A DNA stretch of 64,000 nt from Thermoplasmata archaeon (GTDB taxonomy: Archaea; Thermoplasmatota; Thermoplasmata; Lutacidiplasmatales; UBA184): assembly GCA_022750115.1 (NCBI GenBank), contig JAKIWI010000004.1:33939-97938 (forward strand), given 5' to 3'. Under the pieces are notes generated by a model, which saw nothing but the letters and a program-made list of their open reading frames with translations, was not told the DNA's origin and made no database searches. The translations under genes were made by a program, and so were the position numbers. This document shows positions 52,032-61,235 of the stretch, piece by piece; positions within the stretch are counted from its first letter, which is position 1; every line of letters begins with the position of its first letter.

Positions 52032-52877
52032 GTGACGTTCTCCTTGGCCCGGCCATCGACGATCGTGGAGGCTCTGCGGCTCCTCGCGGACGACACCGAG
52101 GGTCCCACCGCGCCGCTGGCGGGAGGCACCGACCTTCTGCTCGACCTCGACGACGGACGCTCGACGGCCCGACGTCTCGTATCGCTCGACAAGCTGCCCT
52201 GGAAGACCCTGGCGTGGGACGGGCCGCGCCTGAACGTCGGTGCCACACTCCCCCTCGCGCGCCTCGGCTCCGACGCCACGGTCCGCGCTCGGCTGCCGGG
52301 GCTTTCCGAGGGCGTCGATGCAGTCGGAAGCCTCGCGCTCCGCCACCGGGCGACGCTCGGGGGCAACCTCGGCCGCGCGGCCCCCGCGTCGGACCTCCTC
52401 CCGATCCTGCTCGCGGTCGACGCGACGGTACGCCTGGTCGGGACCGCCGGCCGGCGGGAGCTGCCGGTCGCTCGATTCCTCCGTGGATCCCGCCAGGTCG
52501 ACCTCGCCAAGGACGAGCTGATCGAGTCGGTGTCGATCCCCGAAGCCCGACTCTCCACCTACGTCTGGCAGCGCGTGCGCCCCGCGAACGACGTCAGCCA
52601 GGTCGGGGTCGCCGTCGCCCGGTCGGGCTCTTCGGCGAGCTGGCGGCTCGCGCTCGGCGGCGTCCTGCCCGTCCCGACCCGAATCCCCGAGGCCGAGGTC
52701 CACCTCACCGAGGAGCGCCCGCGTCCGGAGGACGTCGAGCTCGCTGCGAACGCCGCGGCCACTCACGCCCGATTCGTCACCGATAAGCGGGCGAGCGAGG
52801 CGTACCGCCGTCGTCTCGTCGCGACGCTGGTTCGCAGAGCGGTCGCGCGCGCGCAGATCCCGCCGGGGGAGCGATGA
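52032..52877 (+). CDS. Molybdenum hydroxylase FAD subunit (CoxM-like)
   Basis: The 281-residue medium subunit carries FAD: PLAGGTDLLLDL is the first FAD loop and a LRHRATLGGNLGRAAPASDLLPILLA stretch the second, as in CoxM and xanthine dehydrogenase FAD domains. The C-terminal CO dehydrogenase flavoprotein domain follows. The start is GTG at 52032. It forms a coupled M-S-L operon; its stop overlaps the next start (ATGA at 52874-52877). Confidence 0.9.
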   Translation: MTFSLARPSTIVEALRLLADDTEGPTAPLAGGTDLLLDLDDGRSTARRLVSLDKLPWKTLAWDGPRLNVGATLPLARLGSDATVRARLPGLSEGVDAVGSLALRHRATLGGNLGRAAPASDLLPILLAVDATVRLVGTAGRRELPVARFLRGSRQVDLAKDELIESVSIPEARLSTYVWQRVRPANDVSQVGVAVARSGSSASWRLALGGVLPVPTRIPEAEVHLTEERPRPEDVELAANAAATHARFVTDKRASEAYRRRLVATLVRRAVARAQIPPGER

Positions 52878-53347
52878 CCTCCGAGGTAGCGCTGACCGTC
52901 AACGGTGCCGCGCCTCGGCGGCTCGCCGTGCCGGATTCCGAGCGGCTCCTCGACACCCTCCGATGGCGTCTTGGGCTGAAGGGAACCAAAGAGGGCTGCC
53001 GCACCGGCGACTGCGGCGCGTGCACAGTGCTCGTGGACGGGGAGACCACGCTCTCCTGTCTCACCCTCACCCACGAAGTCCAGGACCGCGCCGTCACGAC
53101 GGTCGAGGGGATCGCCGAAGACCCCGAAGGCCGGCGGGTGTTGGCGGCATTCGCGGCGGAGGACGCGCTGCAATGCGGGTACTGCACGCCCGGATTCGTT
53201 GTGAGCCTCACCGGGATCCGGAAGGAGTTGGGGGCGAGCGCGCCCGACTCCGCCGTGATCGAGGCGCTCCAGGGGAACCTCTGCCGCTGCACGGGCTACC
53301 TCGCGATCGTCCGAGCGGTCGCGCGGATCGGGAACGGGAACCCGTGA
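52874..53347 (+). CDS. Molybdenum hydroxylase 2Fe-2S subunit (CoxS-like)
   Basis: The 157-residue small subunit has the plant-type ferredoxin cluster in EGCRTGDCGACTVLVDG with the fourth Cys in LSC, and the second all-helical cluster in CGYCTPGFV and LCRCTGY. This is the standard CoxS/XdhC arrangement that passes electrons from molybdenum to FAD. It lies between the M and L genes, overlapping both. Confidence 0.95.
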   Translation: MTSEVALTVNGAAPRRLAVPDSERLLDTLRWRLGLKGTKEGCRTGDCGACTVLVDGETTLSCLTLTHEVQDRAVTTVEGIAEDPEGRRVLAAFAAEDALQCGYCTPGFVVSLTGIRKELGASAPDSAVIEALQGNLCRCTGYLAIVRAVARIGNGNP

Positions 53348-55536
53348 CGCGCTCCGACGCCGCTCTCAAGCTCCGCGGGGGCGCGGAGTACGGCATCGAC
53401 CTGGAGGCCCCCGGGATGGTGCACGCGGTCCTCGTCCCAGCTCCCGTCGCCGCCGGCGCGCTCCGGTCCGTCGACCTCGCCGCCGCGCGGCGCGCCCCGG
53501 GCGTCGTCGCCGCCATCGGCCCGGCCGACCTCGCCGCCTTGCTCCCCCACGGGGGCGACCCGGATCGGCCGGTGTTCCCGTCGACCCGGATCCTCTACCG
53601 GAATCAGCCCGTCGCCGCGGTCGCGGCCGAAACGCTCGCCGAGGCGCGGGCCGCGGCGCGCTTGGTCCGGGTCGACGTGGAAGCGACACCGCCCCTCGTC
53701 GACATCGAAGACCGCTACCCGGACTGGCCGACGGGTCTCGCCTCCGACGCTCCGGGGGTCGTCGCGCACGTTCACGCCCGGCATGGGAACCTCGACGCCG
53801 CGTTCGCGTCGGCCGAGTTCGTGCATCGGGAGGTCTACCGAACGAGCGGCATCGAGCACGTTGCCCTCGAACCCCACGCCTGCCTCGCCGAGGTCCGCGA
53901 CGGACACTGGCGCGTCCGCACGACCACGCAGACCCCATTCGGCGCCCGCGAGGACGCGGCGGAGATCCTCGGGATCCCGGCCGAGTCGCTCGAGGTGGAG
54001 GGGACGTGGGTCGGCGGTGGATTCGGCTCGAAGGGGGCGGCGTTCCTCGAGCCGTACGCCCTCGTGCTCGCCGCGGCGTCGGGCCGCCCCGTCCGGCTGG
54101 CGTTCGGCTACCGGGACGAGTTCTTTCAGGGGCGTTCCACGCTCCCTGCCGTGATTCGACTGGAGACCTCGGTCCGGGACGGGACGATCACCGGGCGACG
54201 GGTACGACTGCTGCTCGACACCGGGAGCTCGCTGCCCGGGAGGGACTTCGCCACCGGTTACGCGATCGGTTTCCTCCTCGGCCCCTACCGAATCCCGGCG
54301 TTCGAGGTGGAGGGCTACGCCATTCAGACCAACAAGCCGCCGTTCGGCCCCCACCGCGCTCCGTTCGCCCCGCAGTGCGTCTTCGCCATCGATTCCCACA
54401 CCGACGGCCTCGCGCGGCGGCTCGGGGTCGACCCGGTCGAGTTCCGTCTCCGCCACGTTTGGCAGGCGGGCGACCGCACCGCCTTCGGCCAGGAGGTCGG
54501 TCCGTTCGGCGCCATCGCCGGGCTGGAGCGAGCCCGAACGACCGTGGCGGAGTGGCGGCGAACGCTCCCGCCCGGAACGGGGATCGGCGTAGGGGTGGGG
54601 TTCTGGTCGACCTCGACCGGCGCCGGGGGCGAGGTGCGGCTCCGCCTCACCCCCGCGGAGCTCGTCATCGAGCAGGCCGAGCACGAGATCGGCAGCGGCA
54701 GTATCGTCCGCGGCCTCGTCGCGGTCGCCGAACGGCTGTTCGGGCTTCCGACCGAACGCCTCCGGGTCGTCACCACCTCGACGGCGAGAGACCCGTACGA
54801 TTCGGGCGTGTTCGGCAGCCGAACCGTCGCGGCGCTCGGCCGCGCGATCGAGGCGGCCGGCACCGCGATGCTCGCGAGGCTCGCGGAGCGGGCGAAGGCG
54901 AAGGGTACCGCCACGCTGACGGTCCAGGATGGCAAGCTCGCCGTCGGCATCGGGGCGCGTTCGATCCCACTCTCGGAGCTTCTCAGTGCGGAGGAGCTCC
55001 GGGACGGTCTCGTCGTCGAAGGCCGCCACTACGGCCGGTCGGGCGCGATCGACCCGAGCCGGGTGGTCGAGGGGTCGTTCTACGCCTACACCGACTTCAC
55101 GGCCGCGGTCCACGTGGCCGCGGTGACCGTCGACCGGGAGACCGGGAGCGTGAAGGTCCTCCGGTACGCCGCCTTTCAGGACGTCGGCACCACCATCGAC
55201 GCCGGGATGTTCCGCGGCCAGGTCGAGGGCGGCGTAGTGATGGGGCTGGGGAGCGCGCTGACCGAGGAGACCCTCTGGGACCCGGACGGACGGATGCGGA
55301 ACCCCGGCCTCCTCGACTACCGGATCCCGACGATCGCCGAGGTCCCGGAGATCGAGGCCGTCGCGATCGAAGGGTTTCCAGGGGCCGGACCGTTCGGGAT
55401 GAAGGGTCTCGGCGAACCTCCGATCATCCCCGTCCCGGCGGCGGTCGCCAACGCCGTCGCCGACGCCACCGGCGCGCGGGTGCTCGAGCTGCCGCTGACA
55501 CCGGAGCGCGTAGCCCGAGCCCTTATGGTCGATTGA
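53344..55536 (+). CDS. Molybdenum hydroxylase large subunit (CoxL/XdhA-like)
   Basis: The 730-residue subunit binds the molybdopterin cofactor. Motifs include WVGGGFGSKGAAFLEPY, a GPHRAPFAPQC cofactor loop, EIGSGSIVRG, DVGTTIDAGMFRGQVEGG and the catalytic GMKGLGEPP with E691. The cysteine-containing AYxCSFR loop of genuine form I CO dehydrogenase was not seen, so it is more likely another aldehyde, xanthine or aromatic hydroxylase. It starts at GTG overlapping coxS. Molybdate could come through the wtp genes at 18.6-22.3 kb. Confidence 0.9.
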   Translation: MTRSDAALKLRGGAEYGIDLEAPGMVHAVLVPAPVAAGALRSVDLAAARRAPGVVAAIGPADLAALLPHGGDPDRPVFPSTRILYRNQPVAAVAAETLAEARAAARLVRVDVEATPPLVDIEDRYPDWPTGLASDAPGVVAHVHARHGNLDAAFASAEFVHREVYRTSGIEHVALEPHACLAEVRDGHWRVRTTTQTPFGAREDAAEILGIPAESLEVEGTWVGGGFGSKGAAFLEPYALVLAAASGRPVRLAFGYRDEFFQGRSTLPAVIRLETSVRDGTITGRRVRLLLDTGSSLPGRDFATGYAIGFLLGPYRIPAFEVEGYAIQTNKPPFGPHRAPFAPQCVFAIDSHTDGLARRLGVDPVEFRLRHVWQAGDRTAFGQEVGPFGAIAGLERARTTVAEWRRTLPPGTGIGVGVGFWSTSTGAGGEVRLRLTPAELVIEQAEHEIGSGSIVRGLVAVAERLFGLPTERLRVVTTSTARDPYDSGVFGSRTVAALGRAIEAAGTAMLARLAERAKAKGTATLTVQDGKLAVGIGARSIPLSELLSAEELRDGLVVEGRHYGRSGAIDPSRVVEGSFYAYTDFTAAVHVAAVTVDRETGSVKVLRYAAFQDVGTTIDAGMFRGQVEGGVVMGLGSALTEETLWDPDGRMRNPGLLDYRIPTIAEVPEIEAVAIEGFPGAGPFGMKGLGEPPIIPVPAAVANAVADATGARVLELPLTPERVARALMVD

Positions 55537-55552
55537 GTTCCCCGCGGCCGCC

Positions 55553-56707
55553 ATGCTCGACCGCTCGGAGATCCAGGGACTCCTCTCCGAGTACCCGCCC
55601 CAGCCGGTCATCGCGGCGGTCGGCTCGCACTCCGCGCTTGACATCGCGGACGGCGCGGTCACGGAAGGGTTCCGGACGCTCGTTCTCGCCCAGAGCGGGC
55701 GGGACGCGACGTACGCCCGGTACTACCGGACCCACCGCGACGCCACCGGCCGCGTGACGCGGGGATGCGTCGACGAGGTGTGGCCGTTCCCGAAGTTCGC
55801 CGACCTCGCGCAGCCCGCCGTTCAGGAGCGCCTCCGAACCACGGGTGCGCTCCTCATCCCGAACCGGGCCCTGAGTTCCTACGTCCCGCTCGACACCATC
55901 GAGTCCGACCTTCAGGTCCCGCTCGTCGGGAGCCGCTCGATGCTCAGGCTCGAGGAGCGCACCGAGCGGGAGAACTACTACACGCTCCTCGAGGCGGCGC
56001 GGATCCCGACGCCCGAGCGAATTGCCGAGCCGTCCCAAATCGATGGTCTCGCGATCGTCAAGCTCCCCCACGCCACGAAGCGGCTCGAGCGAGGCTTCTT
56101 CACCGTCGCCAGCCCCGGGGAGTACGAGCGGAAGAGCCGCGCCCTGATCGACCGCGGCTCCATCCTCCCGGACGATCTCGCGGCGGCGCGGATCGAGCGG
56201 TACGTGATCGGGCCCGTGTTCAACTTCAACTTCTTCTTCTCGCCCCTCGTCCCGCGCGCGGACGGGCTCGAACTGCTCGGCGTCGACGAACGTCGGGAGA
56301 GCTCCCTCGATGGCCTGGTGCGATTGCCGGCGGCCCAGCAGCTCGAGATGTCCCAGGCGGGCCACCTGCCGGACTACACGGTCGTCGGTCACGGGACGCT
56401 CACCGTCCGCGAGTCGATCCTCGAGGAGGTGTTCCGGCTGGGGGAGCGGTTCGTCGACGCCGCGCGCGGGCGCTACCCGCCCGGCATCCTCGGTCCCTTC
56501 TGCCTCCAGACGTGCCTCGACAAGGACGGCCGCCCGACCGTCTTCGACGTCGCCGCCCGCATCGGGGGCGGGACCAACATCCACCTCGGCCTGGGGCACC
56601 CGTACGGCAACGCTCTCTGGCGCGAACCGATGAGTTCGGGCCGGCGCCTCGCCCGCGAGGTCCGCCTCGCCCTCGACGACCACCGCCTCTCGGAGATCGT
56701 CACGTGA
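55553..56707 (+). CDS. purP: Formate-dependent AICAR formyltransferase (PurP)
   Basis: PurP makes FAICAR from AICAR, formate and ATP in archaeal purine synthesis. The 384-residue ATP-grasp protein has the family start IAAVGSHSALDIADGAVTEGF, then LIPNRALSSYV, VPLVGSRSMLRLEERT, NFNFFFSPL and the C-terminal VFDVAARIGGGTNIHLG. These are specific to PurP. The following gcvT start overlaps its stop (GTGA at 56704-56707). Confidence 0.93.
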   Translation: MLDRSEIQGLLSEYPPQPVIAAVGSHSALDIADGAVTEGFRTLVLAQSGRDATYARYYRTHRDATGRVTRGCVDEVWPFPKFADLAQPAVQERLRTTGALLIPNRALSSYVPLDTIESDLQVPLVGSRSMLRLEERTERENYYTLLEAARIPTPERIAEPSQIDGLAIVKLPHATKRLERGFFTVASPGEYERKSRALIDRGSILPDDLAAARIERYVIGPVFNFNFFFSPLVPRADGLELLGVDERRESSLDGLVRLPAAQQLEMSQAGHLPDYTVVGHGTLTVRESILEEVFRLGERFVDAARGRYPPGILGPFCLQTCLDKDGRPTVFDVAARIGGGTNIHLGLGHPYGNALWREPMSSGRRLAREVRLALDDHRLSEIVT

Positions 56708-57894
56708 GCGCCGCGACCGTTCCGGCCGAAGCGACCCTCCGGCAGAGCCCGCTCGCGGAGTTCCACCGCGCTCACGGCGGCCACATGGTCCCGTTCGCAG
56801 GTTGGGAGATGCCGCTCTACTTTTCCGGCCCGCTCGCCGAGCACGCCGCCGTCCGGCACCAGGTCGGCGTCTTCGACGTCTCGCACATGGGCATCCTCAC
56901 TGTCGACGGCGGGGACGCTCCCGCCCTGCTGTCGCGCCGGACCACGGCCGACATCGCTCGCCTGGCACCGGGGCGATGCAAGTACACGTTCGTCCTCGAT
57001 TCGACCGGCGCGATCGCGGACGACCTGCTGATCACCCGCCTCGATGAGGGGGACCCCGGAGGACCACGGTTCGTGGTCGTCCCCAACGCCGCCACGTCCG
57101 CGCGGATCGTCGAGCTGTTGCGCCAGCACCGCCGTCCGAACACGCACATCGCCGCCCACAACGGCAAGGTCGCGATCCTCGCCGTCCAGGGACCCGGTTC
57201 GGCCGCGCTGCTCTCGAAGGTGTTCGGCTGGTCGCTCGACGCGCTCAGCGTCTACCGCGCGCGATGGTTCCCCGCGGAGCCCGGCGGCCCGGGTCCTGGG
57301 GAGGGGATCCTCGGTCCGGAATTCCCGGCCGACCTCACGGACCGCATCCTCGTGAGCCGGACCGGCTACACGGGGGAGGCCGGGTTCGAGCTGTTCGTCG
57401 CGGCGTCCCGCGCCGTCGCGGTCGCCGAGGCGCTGGTGGCGGCCGGGGCCCTGCCCGCCGGCCTCGCGGCCCGCGACTCGTTGCGGCTCGAGAAGGGGTT
57501 CCTCCTCTCGGGCCAGGACTTTGACCGGAACCGCACCCCGCTCGAGGCGGGCCAGGAGCGGTTCGTGGACCTCGCGCACGTGTTCGTCGGCCGGGAAGCG
57601 CTCCAGCAGCAGGCGGCGAAGGGCGGCTACCTTCGATTGGCCGGGATCCGCGCGAACGACGAGAATGCGATCCCCCGCCACGGGACCCCGGTGCTCTCCG
57701 AGGGTGCGGTCGTCGCCACGGTGACCAGCGGGGGACTCTCGCCCGGCCTTCACCGCGGGATCGCGCTCGCGTACCTGCCAGAGGCGCTGACCGCGCCGGG
57801 GACCCCGCTCACCCTCGACATCCGCGGCCGGCCGGCCGCGGCCGAGGTCGTCCGGCTGCCGTTCGTCGCCTCGGCCGCTCGCACGTCGGAATAA
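56704..57894 (+). CDS. gcvT: Aminomethyltransferase (glycine cleavage T protein)
   Basis: GcvT transfers the methylene group from the aminomethyl-lipoyl H protein to tetrahydrofolate. The 396 residues show FAGWEMPLYFSGPLAEHAAVRHQVGVFDVSHMG, with the catalytic Asp in the DVSHMG motif, then KYTFVLDSTGAIADDL, LVSRTGYTGEAGFELF, AARDSLRLEKGFLLSG and the C-terminal OB-like barrel. The other glycine cleavage genes are not nearby. The start is GTG. Confidence 0.93.
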   Translation: MSAATVPAEATLRQSPLAEFHRAHGGHMVPFAGWEMPLYFSGPLAEHAAVRHQVGVFDVSHMGILTVDGGDAPALLSRRTTADIARLAPGRCKYTFVLDSTGAIADDLLITRLDEGDPGGPRFVVVPNAATSARIVELLRQHRRPNTHIAAHNGKVAILAVQGPGSAALLSKVFGWSLDALSVYRARWFPAEPGGPGPGEGILGPEFPADLTDRILVSRTGYTGEAGFELFVAASRAVAVAEALVAAGALPAGLAARDSLRLEKGFLLSGQDFDRNRTPLEAGQERFVDLAHVFVGREALQQQAAKGGYLRLAGIRANDENAIPRHGTPVLSEGAVVATVTSGGLSPGLHRGIALAYLPEALTAPGTPLTLDIRGRPAAAEVVRLPFVASAARTSE

Positions 57895-57922
57895 TACGGC
57901 CCCCCCGGCCTAGGTAGGGGAC

Positions 57923-60334
57923 ATGGCCACCGCCGGGGGCGGCCGACCGTTCGTCGGACGACTCGAAGTGCTCGATAGCCTCCGGCGGAGGCGCGACCTC
58001 GCCCGGGACGGCCGCGGCGGGCTCACCATCGTCGAGGGAGACGCCGGCGTCGGCAAGTCCACCCTCGTCGAGCAGCTCGCGGCCGAGGCCCGCCAGAAGG
58101 GACTTCGGGTCGTCGTCACCCGCACCCCGGCCCTCGAGAACCCTCCCCCCCTCGAACTCCTCCGCGAGGTGCTCGAGCAGTCGAAGTACGCTCCCGACCT
58201 GGGCGACGGGGTCGAGACCGTCGGGTCGGGCCTCGCGGGCCTCGTCCCGCTCCCGGCCTCCGACTCGGTCCTCCTGGGCTTTGTGGCGGGGGGCGACTCC
58301 GGAGCCGAGGATCGGTTGCTCCAGATCGTGAGCCAACCCGTCGAGTCGGCCGACCAGGGCCGGGTCCGACTGTTCGCCCAGCTGGCCGATGAGTTCCTGG
58401 CGATCGCGGCGAACGGGCCGACCCTGGTGCTGATCGAGGACCTCCACCTCGCCGACGAGGGGTCGCTCGACGCCTTCGCGTCGATTGCACCGCGCCTCCC
58501 CGACCGCCCGCTCTGGCTCGTCGCCACCTCGCTGAGCATCGCCACGTTGCGGGAACCGCAACGCGGGCTGATCGAGCGGCTCCGACGGATGGGCTCGGGC
58601 GAGCTGGTGACCGTGCGGCCGTTCACCGCGGGCGAGACCCTCGACTTCGTACGCGGCCTCGACGCGGGCGGCAGCGGGGCCGCCGTCGAGGACGTCACCC
58701 GCTGGCATTCGCAGTCCGGCGGGAACCCGCTCTTCCTCGAGCAACTGATCCGGACCCGGGCCTCGGCTCCCTCGGCCGCGGCGGTCGGAGATGATCCGCC
58801 CGGCGAACTCGCCGACTATCTGGCCCGGCGACTCCCGGACCTCGACCTGGAGTCGCAGCGGGTGCTCGCGGTGGCGAGCGTCCTCGGACGGGAGTTTCCG
58901 TTCGACCTGCTCCTGCGCGCGTCGGAGGACGACGAGGAAAGGCTCGCCGAGGTCGTCGAACGCCTGGTCGGCACCGGCGCGCTCCGCGAGCGCCCGGGCG
59001 AGCACCTCGAGTTCGTCCGCGACGACCTGCGGGCCCACGTCTACGCGGGCCTCACCGACGCCCATCGGAGGGTCCTGCATCGCAAGGCCGGCGAGGGGCT
59101 CGAGGCGATGGGCGCGGCCGACCCACCGACCGTGTTCGCCCTGGCCCGCCACTTTTCGCTCGGGCGCGTCGAGGACCGCGCGGAGCTGTACAATCGGTTC
59201 GCGGCGGACTTCGCGATCCGGTCGTCGAGCGCGGCCGTCGCCCGCCAGCACCTCGAACGGGCGATCGAGGCACACCGGCGCGCCCGCCCGACGGACCACG
59301 CGGGCGAGATCGAACTCCTCCTCGACCTCGCCGTCCAGCTCGACAAGCTCGGGGAGCTCAAGCCGGCCGAGAAGCTGCTGCGCGAACTGGACGCGGTGCC
59401 GCACCTGATGCGGGCGGCCTCGCCAGCCCAACGGGCGCTCGCGCGGATCTACCTCGCGCGCATCCTGACCGACCAGGGCCGCTGGGACGAGGCGGACACG
59501 ATGACGAGCGAGCTCCTCGGGTCCGCCGACGTCGCCGCCGCGGCGGAGACGCGGATCGCCGTCCACCGGCTGCGCGGGGAGGTCCTCTATTATCGCGGCG
59601 AGTACGCCGAGTCGCTCCGCCAACACGACACTGCGCTGGCCATCGCACGCGAATCCGGCCGACGCCGGGAGATCGCGCTCGAGATGGTCCGCCGCGCCAA
59701 CGTGCTCGGGATGATCCCGGGTCGGCTCGACGAGGCGGTCCGCGACTACCGCTCGAGCGTCGAGGAGCTCCTGAAGCTCGGCGACGACGCCGAGGCCGCC
59801 TACGCCCTCGTCTACCTGGGGGTCGTCGTCGCCCAGCACGGCCGGCTCGACGAGTCGATCGCCGCCCTCCGGGAGTCCGTGACCCTCGCCGAGCGCGCGC
59901 ACGACCAACGCCGCGTCGGTTGGGCGCTGTTCAACATCGGCGACGTGGAGCGCGAGCGCGGCGACCTGGTCGAGGCGGAGAAGGCGAACTCGCGCGCCCG
60001 CGAGATCCTCGAACGGATCGGGGACCGGTTCGGCCTCGTCCAGACGTTCATCACCGAGGCGAAGATCCTGCGCGACCGGCGCCAGTTCGTCGAGGCGGAG
60101 CGGCCGCTCCTCGAAGCGTACCGGATCGTCCGCGAGCTCCATGTGCGCGCCGACGAGCTCGAGGTCGTGCTGCGCCTGGCGGAGGTCGCCCTCGGGCGGG
60201 GCGACCGCGCGACCGCGAAGGCCCGGGCCGAACAGCTCGAGCAGGAGGAGGTCGAGCGGTTCCGCCCCGACCTCGCCGACGACTACCGACGCCTCCGGGC
60301 CGCGGTCCGGGAGGACGATGCGAACGCGCCGTAG
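57923..60334 (+). CDS. STAND-like AAA ATPase with TPR repeats
   Basis: The 803-residue protein starts with an AAA_16-type domain: FVGRLEVLDSLRRRRDLA, Walker A EGDAGVGKSTL (about residues 39-49), Walker B TLVLIEDLHLADEGS, and LWLVATSL. The middle has a winged-helix-like region (VASVLGREFPFDLLLRAS). Residues from about 400 form tetratricopeptide-like helical repeats (for example RWDEADTMTSELLGSADVAA, YAESLRQHDTALAIARESG). This is the MalT/STAND-type signalling architecture without an obvious DNA-binding end domain. The NadC start overlaps its 3' end by 17 bases. Confidence 0.85.
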   Translation: MATAGGGRPFVGRLEVLDSLRRRRDLARDGRGGLTIVEGDAGVGKSTLVEQLAAEARQKGLRVVVTRTPALENPPPLELLREVLEQSKYAPDLGDGVETVGSGLAGLVPLPASDSVLLGFVAGGDSGAEDRLLQIVSQPVESADQGRVRLFAQLADEFLAIAANGPTLVLIEDLHLADEGSLDAFASIAPRLPDRPLWLVATSLSIATLREPQRGLIERLRRMGSGELVTVRPFTAGETLDFVRGLDAGGSGAAVEDVTRWHSQSGGNPLFLEQLIRTRASAPSAAAVGDDPPGELADYLARRLPDLDLESQRVLAVASVLGREFPFDLLLRASEDDEERLAEVVERLVGTGALRERPGEHLEFVRDDLRAHVYAGLTDAHRRVLHRKAGEGLEAMGAADPPTVFALARHFSLGRVEDRAELYNRFAADFAIRSSSAAVARQHLERAIEAHRRARPTDHAGEIELLLDLAVQLDKLGELKPAEKLLRELDAVPHLMRAASPAQRALARIYLARILTDQGRWDEADTMTSELLGSADVAAAAETRIAVHRLRGEVLYYRGEYAESLRQHDTALAIARESGRRREIALEMVRRANVLGMIPGRLDEAVRDYRSSVEELLKLGDDAEAAYALVYLGVVVAQHGRLDESIAALRESVTLAERAHDQRRVGWALFNIGDVERERGDLVEAEKANSRAREILERIGDRFGLVQTFITEAKILRDRRQFVEAERPLLEAYRIVRELHVRADELEVVLRLAEVALGRGDRATAKARAEQLEQEEVERFRPDLADDYRRLRAAVREDDANAP

Positions 60335-61184
60335 CGCCCTCCCACCGGCCGCGCTCCGCCGCATCGCGCGGGCCGCCCTCGAGGAGGACCGGTGGAAGGA
60401 CGATGTCACGACCGTCGCCGTGGTCCCGGCCTCGACCCGAGCCACGGGGCGTGTCGTGGCCCAGGCGAGCGGCGTGGTCTCGGGCTTGGGCGTCGCCTCG
60501 GCCGTGGCCGGCGTCGCCGGCCTCTCGGTCCAGCGCCTCGCGTCCGACGGGGACCGGGTCCGACGGGGGACGGCCGTGCTGGTCGTCCGGGGGCGGGCCC
60601 GCGCCGTCCTCGCGGCCGAGCGGACGCTCCTCAACTTCCTGATGCACCTGTCCGGCGTGGCGACCGAGACGACCGCCGCGCGCCGCGCGGTCGGTCCCCG
60701 CGGTCCCGCCGTTTGGGCGACCCGAAAGACGATCCCGGGACTCCGAGACCTCGAGAAGGCCGCCGTCGAGGATGGGGGCGGCCTCCCGCATCGGCGGGAC
60801 CTCTCCGACGCCTTGCTCGTCAAGGGCAATCACGTGGCCCTGGTCCCCCTCCGGGTGGCGATCGATCGCGCTCGCGCGAACTCCCGGGGGCGGCGCGTCC
60901 AGGTCGAGGTGCGCACCCTCGCTGAGGCGCGGTCGGCCATCGCCGCGGGGGCGAACGACCTGCTGATCGACAACGCGACCGCACCGCAAGCCCGGCGGAT
61001 CATCCGCCAGTTGCGGCGCGACCGGCCGCGGTCCCAACTCCGCGTGGAGCTCTCCGGGGGGATCACTCCCGGGAACGTTCGCCTGTACCGCCGAACCGGG
61101 GCCGATGCGGTCAGCCTCGGGGCCCTGACGCACTCCGCCCGGGCGTTGCCGTTCCACATGACGGTGCGCCCACTCCGTCGGTAG
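60318..61184 (+). CDS. nadC: Nicotinate-nucleotide pyrophosphorylase (quinolinate phosphoribosyltransferase)
   Basis: NadC converts quinolinate and PRPP to nicotinate mononucleotide. The 288 residues contain AERTLLNFLMHLSGVAT, TRKTIPGLRDLEKAAVEDGGGLPHR and SDALLVKGNH, the substrate-binding region, and the C-terminal VELSGGITPGNVRLYRRTGADAVSLG. The start ATG at 60318 overlaps the ATPase gene by 17 bases. The following gene encodes NadA, which supplies its substrate. Confidence 0.92.
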   Translation: MRTRRSALPPAALRRIARAALEEDRWKDDVTTVAVVPASTRATGRVVAQASGVVSGLGVASAVAGVAGLSVQRLASDGDRVRRGTAVLVVRGRARAVLAAERTLLNFLMHLSGVATETTAARRAVGPRGPAVWATRKTIPGLRDLEKAAVEDGGGLPHRRDLSDALLVKGNHVALVPLRVAIDRARANSRGRRVQVEVRTLAEARSAIAAGANDLLIDNATAPQARRIIRQLRRDRPRSQLRVELSGGITPGNVRLYRRTGADAVSLGALTHSARALPFHMTVRPLRR

Positions 61185-61235
61185 TCGGCCCGCCAGCGTC
61201 GGCTTAAGTGCGCCCGGACCGTCATTTCGTCGGGG

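Noticed and set aside
53296..55662. 788-codon open frame opposite the CoxL-like gene
   Set aside because: It is low complexity and antisense to a protein with clear molybdenum hydroxylase motifs.
57809..60829. 1006-codon open frame opposite the STAND-like ATPase and nadC
   Set aside because: It has no motifs, and both plus-strand genes are well supported. High GC content makes long antisense frames common here.
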